Of a stretch of DNA of 64,000 nt, positions 50,327 to 58,183 are shown piece by piece. The notes beneath the pieces were generated by a model. The model was not told where the DNA came from, searched no databases, and worked only from the letters and a program-made list of their open reading frames with translations. This stretch comes from Microbacterium sp. (GTDB taxonomy: Bacteria > Actinomycetota > Actinomycetes > Actinomycetales > Microbacteriaceae), in assembly GCA_029239635.1 (NCBI GenBank), contig JARBUN010000003.1, forward strand, positions 54,535-118,534. The letters are read 5' to 3'. The translations under genes and the position numbers were made by a program. Numbering within the stretch: position 1 is the first letter of the stretch; each line of letters starts with the position of its first letter.

Positions 50327-50656
50327 TCACACCGCCATCTGGTGGTCCCACACGTCGAGGGTGGCGAGGGGGCCGGTCAGGGGCACCCCCCAGTCGCGGA
50401 ACACCCGCACGCGCCCGTGCCCGTCGGTGGTCTCGCGGTCCGCCACCGAGATGAGCTGTCGGCCGAGCGGAAGCGCCCCGGCCAGGCTCATCTGCACCGG
50501 GACGTCGTCGCCGGAGGCGAAGGAGGTCGGCATCTCCCCGAGCGCGTCGACGTCGAGGAGGGGGCCGTAGAGCTCCGCGACGGCGCGCGGCGAGTGCAAC
50601 GCCCGCCACGCGGCATCCGGATCGCAATCGATCACGAACTTCAACAGAATGCGCAT
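50327..50656 (-). CDS. SRPBCC/START-like small protein, possibly truncated by frameshift/deletion
   Basis: MRILLKFVIDCDPDAAWRALHSPRAVAELYGPLLDVDALGEMPTSFASGDDVP...ATLDVWDHQMAV*; downstream +1 frame reads RIRALAPTWAYDPETAGDATD*. Confidence 0.5.
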   Translation of the reverse strand: MRILLKFVIDCDPDAAWRALHSPRAVAELYGPLLDVDALGEMPTSFASGDDVPVQMSLAGALPLGRQLISVADRETTDGHGRVRVFRDWGVPLTGPLATLDVWDHQMAV

Positions 50657-50736
50657 GCTGCGAATTCTGCCGCACGCGTGCGCTCCCACCCCCGGGTTGA
50701 CGGAGAGCGGACGCGCACCCGGCATAGGCTCGAGGG

Positions 50737-51354
50737 ATGCCGAACGCCCCCGTCCCGCACGCCCAAGCGAACTATCAGGTGCGTCTCGACTGGGGGCTTC
50801 CGGGCCTCGGTCGTCTCGCACCGGCCGACGTGGTGATCCTCGTGCAGACGCTCGGGCTGTCGGCCGAGGCGCTCGCCGCCGCCGAGTCGGGCGTGCCCGT
50901 CGAGGTCGAGGGGCACCCGACCGCCCCGCTGGTGCGCGCCGCGGCCGGCCATGCTGCGGAGGTCCTCATCGGCGGCATCCGCAACGCGAAGGCGGTGGCG
51001 GACCGCGTCCTCGAGCTGCAGACGGCTCGCGCGGCGCGGACGAGTATCGCGGTCATCCCGGTCGGATACCCGGATGCCGAGTCCCTCCGCTTCGCCGTCG
51101 ATGACCTCCTCGGGGCCGGTGCCGTCGTCGCCGCTCTCGGCGACCGGGGCATCGACCACGCCTCACCCGATGCGGCCGTCGCGGGCGAAGGCTATCGCGC
51201 TCTCCACGGAGCGACCCGGCATCTGCTCTCGGCGAGCGGCACGGGTCGGTCGCTCGGTGACGCCGGGCGCGCGGAGGTCGTCCGGGTCGCGGCCGCGCGG
51301 GACGCGGCATCCGTCGTCCCGGTGCTCGTCGACGGCGCTTTCCGCGTCGGCTGA
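50737..51354 (+). CDS. 2-phosphosulfolactate phosphatase-like (ComB family) protein
   Basis: YQVRLDWGLPGLGRLAPADVVILVQTL; GGIRNAKAVADRVLEL; IAVIPVG. Confidence 0.6.
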   Translation: MPNAPVPHAQANYQVRLDWGLPGLGRLAPADVVILVQTLGLSAEALAAAESGVPVEVEGHPTAPLVRAAAGHAAEVLIGGIRNAKAVADRVLELQTARAARTSIAVIPVGYPDAESLRFAVDDLLGAGAVVAALGDRGIDHASPDAAVAGEGYRALHGATRHLLSASGTGRSLGDAGRAEVVRVAAARDAASVVPVLVDGAFRVG

Positions 51355-51378
51355 GCGGGTCGGGGTCCGCGCCGCGGC

Positions 51379-51455
51379 GCAGATCCGGAGATCACGCGCC
51401 GATCCGGACGGAACCCGCCAGATCGTCCGGATCCGCGCTGCATCTCCGAATCCGC
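51379..51455. repeat. Long imperfect inverted repeat (convergent terminator candidate)
   Basis: Arms 51379..51410 and 51424..51455 pair at 26/32 positions, core GATCCGGACG/CGTCCGGATC. Confidence 0.6.
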
Positions 51456-51466
51456 GATGCGTGCCG

Positions 51467-51731
51467 CCCGCGGCGCCCTCGCGCGCCGCGGGCCCCGCGC
51501 AGGCCGGGCCCCGCGCAGGCCGGGCCGCGCGCAGGCCGGACCGCGCGCAGGCCCGACCCCGCGCAGGCTGGCCCCGCGCAGGCTGGCCCCGCGCAGGCGA
51601 CCCGCCCGCGGCGCCCCCGCGCGCCGCGGGCAGGCGCAGGCTGGCCCCGCGCAGGCGACCCGCGCACGGCGGCCCGACTCGCGGTACCTCGGCGCGCGCC
51701 GATCCGCCCCGCGGCGCCCCCGCGCGCCGCG
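51467..51731. repeat. GC-rich repeat island: three copies of a 26-bp hairpin plus tandem ~15-bp units
   Basis: CCCGCGGCGCCCYCGCGCGCCGCGGG at 51467..51492 and 51605..51630, partial at 51708..51731; repeated GGCCCCGCGCAGGCY units between. Confidence 0.75.
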
Positions 51732-51738
51732 ACCCGCG

Positions 51739-52227
51739 TCAGCGCGGCGTCGCCGCCGCGAGGCGCGTGGCACGACTGATGTCGCGCCGCTCCCACGTCA
51801 GGGCGAAGCGCGGATCGAAGCGCGGCGCGCACTTCGCACACGAGGTGGGCCGCGTCGCGCGGCGGTGGCGGTAGGCGACGTGCCCCGCGGGGCAGGTACC
51901 GACCCAGGGGGCGAGCTCGTTGGCGGTCTCACCGGCGTGGGTCGTGCCGCCCACGTAGCCGAGCTCGCGGGCGGTGCGCTTCCATGCCGGGCCGTGGCCG
52001 GCGGCCCCGCCCGCGAGAGCGTGCGCGACCTCGTGCAGGAGCGTCTGGTGATTCGTGTCGTCGTCGTATCGCGCGGCGAGGTAGCGCGAGACGCTGATGC
52101 GCTTGCGGCTGTAGTCGCAGAGCCCGGCCCGGCGCTTGGCATTGTCGAAGCCGAAGCTCCAGGACGCGTCGAGGTGCAGGGCGATCAGTGCCTCTGCCCA
52201 GGTGCGCACGCGCTGTAGTTCGGACAT
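51739..52227 (-). CDS. SprT-like zinc metalloprotease-domain protein
   Basis: RISVSRYLAAR...LLHEVAHALAGGAAGHGPAWKRTARELG; CPAGH/CAKC zinc ribbon. Confidence 0.87.
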   Translation of the reverse strand: MSELQRVRTWAEALIALHLDASWSFGFDNAKRRAGLCDYSRKRISVSRYLAARYDDDTNHQTLLHEVAHALAGGAAGHGPAWKRTARELGYVGGTTHAGETANELAPWVGTCPAGHVAYRHRRATRPTSCAKCAPRFDPRFALTWERRDISRATRLAAATPR

Positions 52228-52257
52228 GACCGGAAGACTAAGCCGGGGCTACGACAT

Positions 52258-52785
52258 TCAGCTCGCGACGACCTCGCGCGGACGCCGACGGTCGGCGGCG
52301 TCGATCGCGAGCAACGTCGATTCGAGTTGGGCGTCGGTCGCTCCGGCGTTCTGCCGGAGGAACAGGGCGCGCTTGAAATCCCGGCGCGCGCTCTCGAAAT
52401 CGCCCTCGTCGTAGTGCACCTTGCCGCGGTGCTGCAGGGCGAAGGCGGCGATGCTCGCCCAGTTCTGCCCCTCGGCCTCTTCGGCGCACATCGTGAGCTC
52501 CTGCTCGGCGGCGGCGTACGCCCCGCGGCACTGCATGATCGTCGCGTGCAGGATGCGGGCGCGCAGCAGATCACGACGCGTTCCGGCCATGCGCGCGACG
52601 CGCACGGACTGCTCCGAGATGGCGAGGGCCTCGTCGAAACGGTCGAGCACCTTGAGCAGCCACACGCGCTCCAGCAGGGCGGGGAGGCTGCGCTGGGAGC
52701 CGATCTCGTCGAGACGCTCCGCGCACTCACGAGAGTCAGTGATCTCGCGCAATGTGTCGGGGTCATACCCGCGGATATAGCTCAC
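52258..52785 (-). CDS. TPR-like hypothetical protein
   Basis: FDEALAISEQSVRVARMAG, GAYAAAEQELTMCAEEAEGQ, GDFESARRDFKRALFLRQ. Confidence 0.65.
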   Translation of the reverse strand: MSYIRGYDPDTLREITDSRECAERLDEIGSQRSLPALLERVWLLKVLDRFDEALAISEQSVRVARMAGTRRDLLRARILHATIMQCRGAYAAAEQELTMCAEEAEGQNWASIAAFALQHRGKVHYDEGDFESARRDFKRALFLRQNAGATDAQLESTLLAIDAADRRRPREVVAS

Positions 52786-52857
52786 CGTCGCTCCTCCCGA
52801 ATGGCCGATGGTTTCCAGTCTGCGTCGAGAACGCCGATGTGCCGAGTCGCCACGCGG

Positions 52858-53724
52858 TCAGCGTTCGAAGAGGGATGCCGAGGGCTTGGGCGACGGCGTC
52901 GCATCGGCATCCGTGGCCGTGCGCGCAGCGCGGACGAACTCCTCGATCTCGGCTCCCTGTGAGACCTTCGCGGGGTGCGGACCGGCGGCCATGAGCCGCG
53001 GCAGCCACTCGACGGGAAGGGGAGCAGCCGACGCGGCGATGACGAGATTGCCGAAGCGACGCCCCTTCAACACCTGCACCTCGGCCAGGAGGATGACCTC
53101 GGGGAGCACGTCGCGCACGGTGGCGACCTGGCGCCGGGCGAACGCGAGACCGGGGCCGTCGGAGACGTTCACGAGCAGCACGCCGTCCGGGGCGAGGAGG
53201 CGCGCGGCCTCGCGGTAGAACTCCACGGTGGTGAGGTGCGCGGGCGTCTGCGCGCCCGAGTACACGTCGCTGACGAGAAGGTCGACGGCACCCGTGAGCG
53301 CCGCGGGCAGCCGCGACAGCCCGGCGCGCGCGTCGCCGATGCGGACGCGCATCGCCGCACCTCGGGGAAGAGGGAGGTTCTCGCGCACGAGATCCCAGAG
53401 CTTCGGCTCCAGCTCGATGACCTGTTGCCGCGAGCCCGGCCGAGTGGCTTCGACGTAGCGGGGGAGGGTCAGGGCGCCGGCACCCAGGTGCACCGCGGTC
53501 AGCGGCTGTCCCGGCATCCGGAGCCGGTCGATGACCGCCCCCATGCGTGCGACGTATTCGAAGTGAAGGTGCGTCGGGTCGTCGAGGTCGACGTGCGACT
53601 GCGGCGTCCCGTCGACCACCAGCTCCCAACCGGAGACGAAACCCGACGGCGACACCCGGGCCAGAGAGCCGTCGGAGAGCCGAGCCGTGGGGGCGTCGTC
53701 GGGTTCGATGCGCATTCGAGCCAT
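52858..53724 (-). CDS. Spermidine synthase-like methyltransferase-fold protein
   Basis: LTAVHLGAGALTLPRYVEATRPGSRQQVIELEPKLWDLVRENL; RVRIGDARAGL; VDLLVSDVYSG. Confidence 0.8.
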   Translation of the reverse strand: MARMRIEPDDAPTARLSDGSLARVSPSGFVSGWELVVDGTPQSHVDLDDPTHLHFEYVARMGAVIDRLRMPGQPLTAVHLGAGALTLPRYVEATRPGSRQQVIELEPKLWDLVRENLPLPRGAAMRVRIGDARAGLSRLPAALTGAVDLLVSDVYSGAQTPAHLTTVEFYREAARLLAPDGVLLVNVSDGPGLAFARRQVATVRDVLPEVILLAEVQVLKGRRFGNLVIAASAAPLPVEWLPRLMAAGPHPAKVSQGAEIEEFVRAARTATDADATPSPKPSASLFER

Positions 53725-54024
53725 GTCTCCCACGCTAGGCCCTGGGCCCTTGCCCGTCGGATGCCGCCGCGCCGCGCACGAGAGGGCCGGCGGTGCTGAG
53801 CGAATCGCTGCGCGGTTCGTCGCCCGGCTGCGCGAAGTGGGTGTTCGGGCTCGTTCTGCCGCGGCATCCTGCCCTTCCACCCGAAACACGATCGATACAC
53901 AGGGGCAATGGGCAGCGGGCTTTGCGACCTGTACGGTCGGGGGAACAGCAAGCGGAGCGCGGCACGACGAAGTGACAGCGCCGTCGGGCTCCTCCTTTCC
54001 TCCCCCCGGAAGGCACAACGAAAA

Positions 54025-55695
54025 ATGCAAGGAAATCTCCGTACCCGCGTGCTCGCGGCCGGCGCGACCATCGCCATCGGTGCGCTCGCCCTCGCGGGCT
54101 GCACGAGCCAGCGCGACGACAACGGCGGCGGCGGTGACGCCGGTGGCGACGTCGACTCGACGTTCGTGTTCGGTGCCTCCGGCGACCCCTCGAGCCTCGA
54201 CCCCGCGTTCGCGAGCGACGGCGAGTCGTTCCGCATCTCGCGGCAGATCTTCGAGGGCCTCGTCGGCGTCGAGCCGGGGACGGCGGATCCCGCCCCCATG
54301 CTCGCCGAGAGCTGGACGCAGTCCGACGATGGTCTGTCGTACACGTTCCAGCTCAAAGAGGGCGTGAAATTCCACGACGACACCGAGTTCAACGCGGACG
54401 CGGTGTGCTTCAACTTCGACCGGCAGAACAACTTCACCGGCATCGCCCAGTCCGAGAGCCTGTCCTACTACTGGGGCAAGATCATGCGCGGCTACGCCGA
54501 CACCGGCACCTCGATCTACGGCGGCTGCGAGGCCGCGAGCCCCACCGAGGTGACGATCACCCTCACCGAGCCGTTCGCCGGCTTCATCCCCGCTCTCTCG
54601 CTCCCCGCCTTCGCGATCCAGAGCCCGACGGCCCTGGCGGAGTACAAGGCCGACGAGGTCGGCGGCACCTCCGAGGCGCCGACCCTCAGCGAGTACGCCC
54701 AGGCGCACCCGACCGGCACCGGCCCCTTCAAATTCGACTCGTGGGAGCCCGGCGCCGAAGCGACCGTGAGCGCCTACGACGGCTACTGGGGCGAGCAGGG
54801 CCAGGTGCAGCAGGTCATCTTCCGCGTGATCGGCGACACCACGGCGCGCCGTCAGGCCCTCGAGTCCAGCTCGATCGACGGGTACGACCTCGTCGCCCCG
54901 GCCGACCTCGGCGCCCTGGAGAGCGCGGGCTACATGCTCACCAACCGCGACCCGTTCAACATCCTCTACCTCGGCATGAACCAGGCCGACCCCGCGCTCA
55001 GCGACATCCGCGTCCGCCAGGCGATCGCCCACGCCATCGACAAGCAGCAGCTCGTCACCCAGGTCCTGCCCGAGGGTACGACCGTGGCCTCGCAGTTCAT
55101 GCCGGACAGCGTGATCGGGTTCAACTCCGGCGTGACGACGTACGACTTCGATCAGGAGGCCGCCAAGGCGCTCCTCGCCGAGGCCGGGTTCACCGACGCC
55201 AACCCGCTGACCTTGACCTTCAACTACCCGGTCAACATCTCGCGCCCCTACATGCCGAACCCCGAGCAGATCTTCACCAACCTGCAGTCGCAGCTGCAGG
55301 CGGTGGGCATCGTGCTCAACCCGGTGTCGAACGAGTGGGGCGAGTACCTCGACCTCATCCAGGGCGGCAGCGAGCACGGCATCCACCTCCTCGGCTGGAC
55401 CGGCGATTACAACGACCCCGACAACTTCGTGGGCACGTTCTTCGGTGCGAAGTCGAACGAGTGGGGCTTCGACAACGCCGACCTCTTCTCGGCCCTCACC
55501 GCGGCCCGCGGCATCGCGACCGAGGCCGAGCAGGACCCGGCCTATCAGGCGGTGAACGAGCAGATCGCGACGTTCCTGCCCGGCATCCCGCTGGCCAACC
55601 CCGTGCCGACGCTCGCCTTCGCGCCCCGCGTGAAGTCGTACCCGGCCAGCCCCGTGCAGGACGAGGTCTACAACGAGATCGAACTCACCCAGTGA
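54025..55695 (+). CDS. Peptide ABC transporter substrate-binding lipoprotein (family 5)
   Basis: Lipobox ALALAGCTS; FGASGDPSSLDPAFASDGESFRISRQIFEGLVGVEPGT. Confidence 0.93.
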   Translation: MQGNLRTRVLAAGATIAIGALALAGCTSQRDDNGGGGDAGGDVDSTFVFGASGDPSSLDPAFASDGESFRISRQIFEGLVGVEPGTADPAPMLAESWTQSDDGLSYTFQLKEGVKFHDDTEFNADAVCFNFDRQNNFTGIAQSESLSYYWGKIMRGYADTGTSIYGGCEAASPTEVTITLTEPFAGFIPALSLPAFAIQSPTALAEYKADEVGGTSEAPTLSEYAQAHPTGTGPFKFDSWEPGAEATVSAYDGYWGEQGQVQQVIFRVIGDTTARRQALESSSIDGYDLVAPADLGALESAGYMLTNRDPFNILYLGMNQADPALSDIRVRQAIAHAIDKQQLVTQVLPEGTTVASQFMPDSVIGFNSGVTTYDFDQEAAKALLAEAGFTDANPLTLTFNYPVNISRPYMPNPEQIFTNLQSQLQAVGIVLNPVSNEWGEYLDLIQGGSEHGIHLLGWTGDYNDPDNFVGTFFGAKSNEWGFDNADLFSALTAARGIATEAEQDPAYQAVNEQIATFLPGIPLANPVPTLAFAPRVKSYPASPVQDEVYNEIELTQ

Positions 55696-55701
55696 TCCGG
55701 A

Positions 55702-55743
55702 TGCCGTGGGCTCCTTCGCCGTCGAGGTGAGGGGCCCACGGCA
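55702..55743 (+). terminator. Intergenic hairpin 1 between peptide SBP and permease B
   Basis: TGCCGTGGGC...GCCCACGGCA (extends to 13 bp with a GU pair). Confidence 0.55.
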
Positions 55744-55746
55744 CAC

Positions 55747-55795
55747 GGATGCCGCGGGCCCGCCGCCCTCTCGGACGGCCGGGCCGGCGGCATCC
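55747..55795 (+). terminator. Intergenic hairpin 2, bounded by GGATGCC/GGCATCC
   Basis: GGATGCCGCGGGCCCG...CGGGCCGGCGGCATCC, 15/16 pairs. Confidence 0.55.
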
Positions 55796-55830
55796 CGCGT
55801 CCCCCCGCTCCCGACACCCTGTGAGAATCC

Positions 55831-56835
55831 GTGCTCCGCACCATCGGCAGACGCCTGCTCCTGCTCATCCCCACCCTGTTCGGCCTTTCCATCCTGCTCT
55901 TCGCCTGGGTGCGCGCGCTCCCGGGCGGTCCCGCCGTCGCCCTCCTCGGTGAGCGCGCGACCCCCGCGGCCGTCGAGCGCATCAACGAGCTCTACGGCTT
56001 CAACGAGCCGCTGTACGTGCAGTACTTCACGTGGCTCGGCCGACTGCTCACCGGCGACTTCGGCTCCTCGATCCAGACGGGTCGACCGGTGCTGGAGGAG
56101 TTCGTCCGCCGCTTCCCGGCGACCCTCGAGCTCTCGATCGCCGCGCTGATCGTGGCCGTGGGCATCGGCATCCCGCTCGGATACTGGGCCGCGCGCCGCC
56201 ACGGCAAGATCTGGGACCACACCGCGGTCGTGCTGAGCCTGATCGGGATCACGATCCCGGTGTTCTTCCTCGCGTTCATCCTCAAGTACGTGTTCGCCGT
56301 GCAGCTCGGCTGGCTCCCGTCGGACGGCCGGCAGAACCCGCGCATCGACGCGACGCACTATACGAACCTGTATGTCTTCGACGGCCTCATCACGGGCGAG
56401 TTCGACGCGTCGTGGGATGCCATCCTCCACCTGATCCTGCCGGCGATCGCGCTCGGCACGATCCCGCTCGCGATCATCGTGCGCATCACGCGTGCGTCGG
56501 TGCTCGAGGTGCAGAACGCCGACTACGTCCGCACGGGCCGGGCGAAGGGCATCGGCACGGGGACGCTGCGCAACCGTTTCATCCTGCGCAACGCGATGCT
56601 TCCCGTCGTCACGACCGTGGGGTTGCAGGCGGGCCTGCTCATCTCGGGGGCGGTGCTCACCGAGACGGTCTTCGCCTTCCCCGGCATCGGGCAGTTCCTC
56701 GCGCGGGCGATCTTCACGCGCGACTTCCCCGTGCTGCAGGGCTTCATCATCTTCATCGCGATCGCGTACGCGCTCATCAACCTGCTCGTCGACCTGTCGT
56801 ACAGCGTCATCGATCCGAGAGTGAGAGTCCAGTGA
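55831..56835 (+). CDS. Peptide ABC transporter permease (DppB-like; GTG start)
   Basis: RRLLLLIPTLFGLSILLFAWVRALPGGP; RITRASVLEVQNADYVRTGRAKGIG. Confidence 0.93.
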   Translation: MLRTIGRRLLLLIPTLFGLSILLFAWVRALPGGPAVALLGERATPAAVERINELYGFNEPLYVQYFTWLGRLLTGDFGSSIQTGRPVLEEFVRRFPATLELSIAALIVAVGIGIPLGYWAARRHGKIWDHTAVVLSLIGITIPVFFLAFILKYVFAVQLGWLPSDGRQNPRIDATHYTNLYVFDGLITGEFDASWDAILHLILPAIALGTIPLAIIVRITRASVLEVQNADYVRTGRAKGIGTGTLRNRFILRNAMLPVVTTVGLQAGLLISGAVLTETVFAFPGIGQFLARAIFTRDFPVLQGFIIFIAIAYALINLLVDLSYSVIDPRVRVQ

Positions 56836-57791
56836 GCTCTTCGATCCTCCCTCCCGCTCCCAGCGGCGGTCCCGTCGACGACAACGCCGTGGTCGACACG
56901 CAACTGCTCGCCGCCCAGGCGCGCGGCGGCTTCTGGCACGACGTCTTCCAGCGCCTGCGCCGGAGCCCCGTCGCCTGGATCGGCGCGATCATCGTGCTGG
57001 CCTTCCTGCTCGTCGCCGCTCTCGCGCCGCTGCTCGCGCCCTATCCGGCCGAGTCGCTGCCGGGCCAGCGCTTCATCACGCCCACCGACATCCCGGGGCC
57101 GGGCGAGATGGCGGAGTTCCCCCTCGGCCTCGACCGCTTCGGCGGCGATGTGCTGTCGAAGCTCATCTGGGGTGCCCAGGCCTCGCTGCAGATCGGCGTC
57201 ATCTCCACCGCTCTCGGCCTCATCGGCGGCATGTTCCTGGGGCTGCTCGCCGGCATGTTCGGCGGCTGGGTCGACGCGCTCGTCATGCGCTTCGTCGACA
57301 TCCTGCTGTCCGTCCCCAACCTGCTGCTCGCCGTCTCGATCGCCGCGATCCTCGGCCAGAGCCAGCTCGCGATCATGATCGCGATCGGCGCCTCGCAGGT
57401 GCCCGTGTTCGCGCGGTTGCTGCGCGCCTCGATGCTGCAGCAGCGCGGTGCCGACTACGTGCTGTCGGCGCAGACCCTCGGCCTCAGCCGCCGCACGATC
57501 ACGATGACCCACGTGCTGCCCAACAGCGTCGGCCCCGTCATCGTGCAGGGCACCCTGACGCTGGCGACCGCCGTGATCGACGCCGCCGCGCTGTCGTTCC
57601 TGGGCCTCGGCGGCGGACTCCCGCAGACCGCCGAGTGGGGCCGGATGCTCACCTACGCGCAGGCCGAGCTCGCGATCGCCCCGTGGCTGGCGTTCCTCCC
57701 CGGCATCTGCATCGCCGTCACCGCCCTGGGGTTCACGCTGCTGGGCGAGTCGCTCCGCGAGGCGATGGACCCGCGCACGCGGGCGCGGTAG
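56832..57791 (+). CDS. Peptide ABC transporter permease (DppC-like; GTG start, 4-nt overlap)
   Basis: FPLGLDRFGGDVLSKLIWGAQASLQIG; RASMLQQRGADYVLSAQTLGLSRRTI. Confidence 0.93.
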   Translation: MSSSILPPAPSGGPVDDNAVVDTQLLAAQARGGFWHDVFQRLRRSPVAWIGAIIVLAFLLVAALAPLLAPYPAESLPGQRFITPTDIPGPGEMAEFPLGLDRFGGDVLSKLIWGAQASLQIGVISTALGLIGGMFLGLLAGMFGGWVDALVMRFVDILLSVPNLLLAVSIAAILGQSQLAIMIAIGASQVPVFARLLRASMLQQRGADYVLSAQTLGLSRRTITMTHVLPNSVGPVIVQGTLTLATAVIDAAALSFLGLGGGLPQTAEWGRMLTYAQAELAIAPWLAFLPGICIAVTALGFTLLGESLREAMDPRTRAR

Positions 57792-57896
57792 CGCGCGGAT
57801 CTCCACCGTCGCCGCGACGACGCCGTCCCCGTCCCGGTTCGCTCGCGCGGGCCGGGGCCGCGGCCGGCGTCGGTCGCAAGCGTCGGCGCGACACCC

Positions 57897-57973
57897 CATG
57901 TCCCACTTCTTGCGGGTTGTCGCCCGCTGCGCCGGCCATTTGTGGGACATGCACCGCTAAGAGTGGGACATGC
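57897..57973. repeat. 77-bp intergenic element, copy A
   Basis: CATGTCCCACTTCTTGCGGGTTG...CCGGCCATTTGTGGGACATGCACCGCTAAGAGTGGGACATGC. Confidence 0.85.
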
Positions 57974-58068
57974 ACCGCCTCGGCCGGGAGACACACCGCC
58001 TCGACCCGGTTATGCACGCCTCAGCCTGGACGCGCTCGGCGCGTGCGCGGCGCCGGCGTCCCGGCATC

Positions 58069-58145
58069 CATGTCCCACTTATTGCGGGTTGGAGACCGCT
58101 GAGCCGGCCATTTGTGGGACATGCACCGCTACAAGTGGGACATGC
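58069..58145. repeat. 77-bp intergenic element, copy B
   Basis: CATGTCCCACTTATTGCGGGTTG...CCGGCCATTTGTGGGACATGCACCGCTACAAGTGGGACATGC; about 7 differences from copy A. Confidence 0.85.
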
Positions 58146-58183
58146 CTCGCGAGCAGAGCCGCCGCCGCCCCCGGCTCGCAGCC

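Noticed and set aside
51457-52218. 253-aa Arg/Ala-rich ORF over the repeat island
   Set aside because: Low complexity from the GC repeats, and the second half is antisense to the sprT-like gene.
52858-56430. 1190-aa minus-strand ORF
   Set aside because: Only the 52858..53724 part (spermidine synthase-like) has family features; the rest is antisense to the peptide ABC genes.
57897-58145. Insertion sequence or complete mobile element
   Set aside because: No transposase, no terminal duplication visible; kept as a non-coding repeat of unknown nature.
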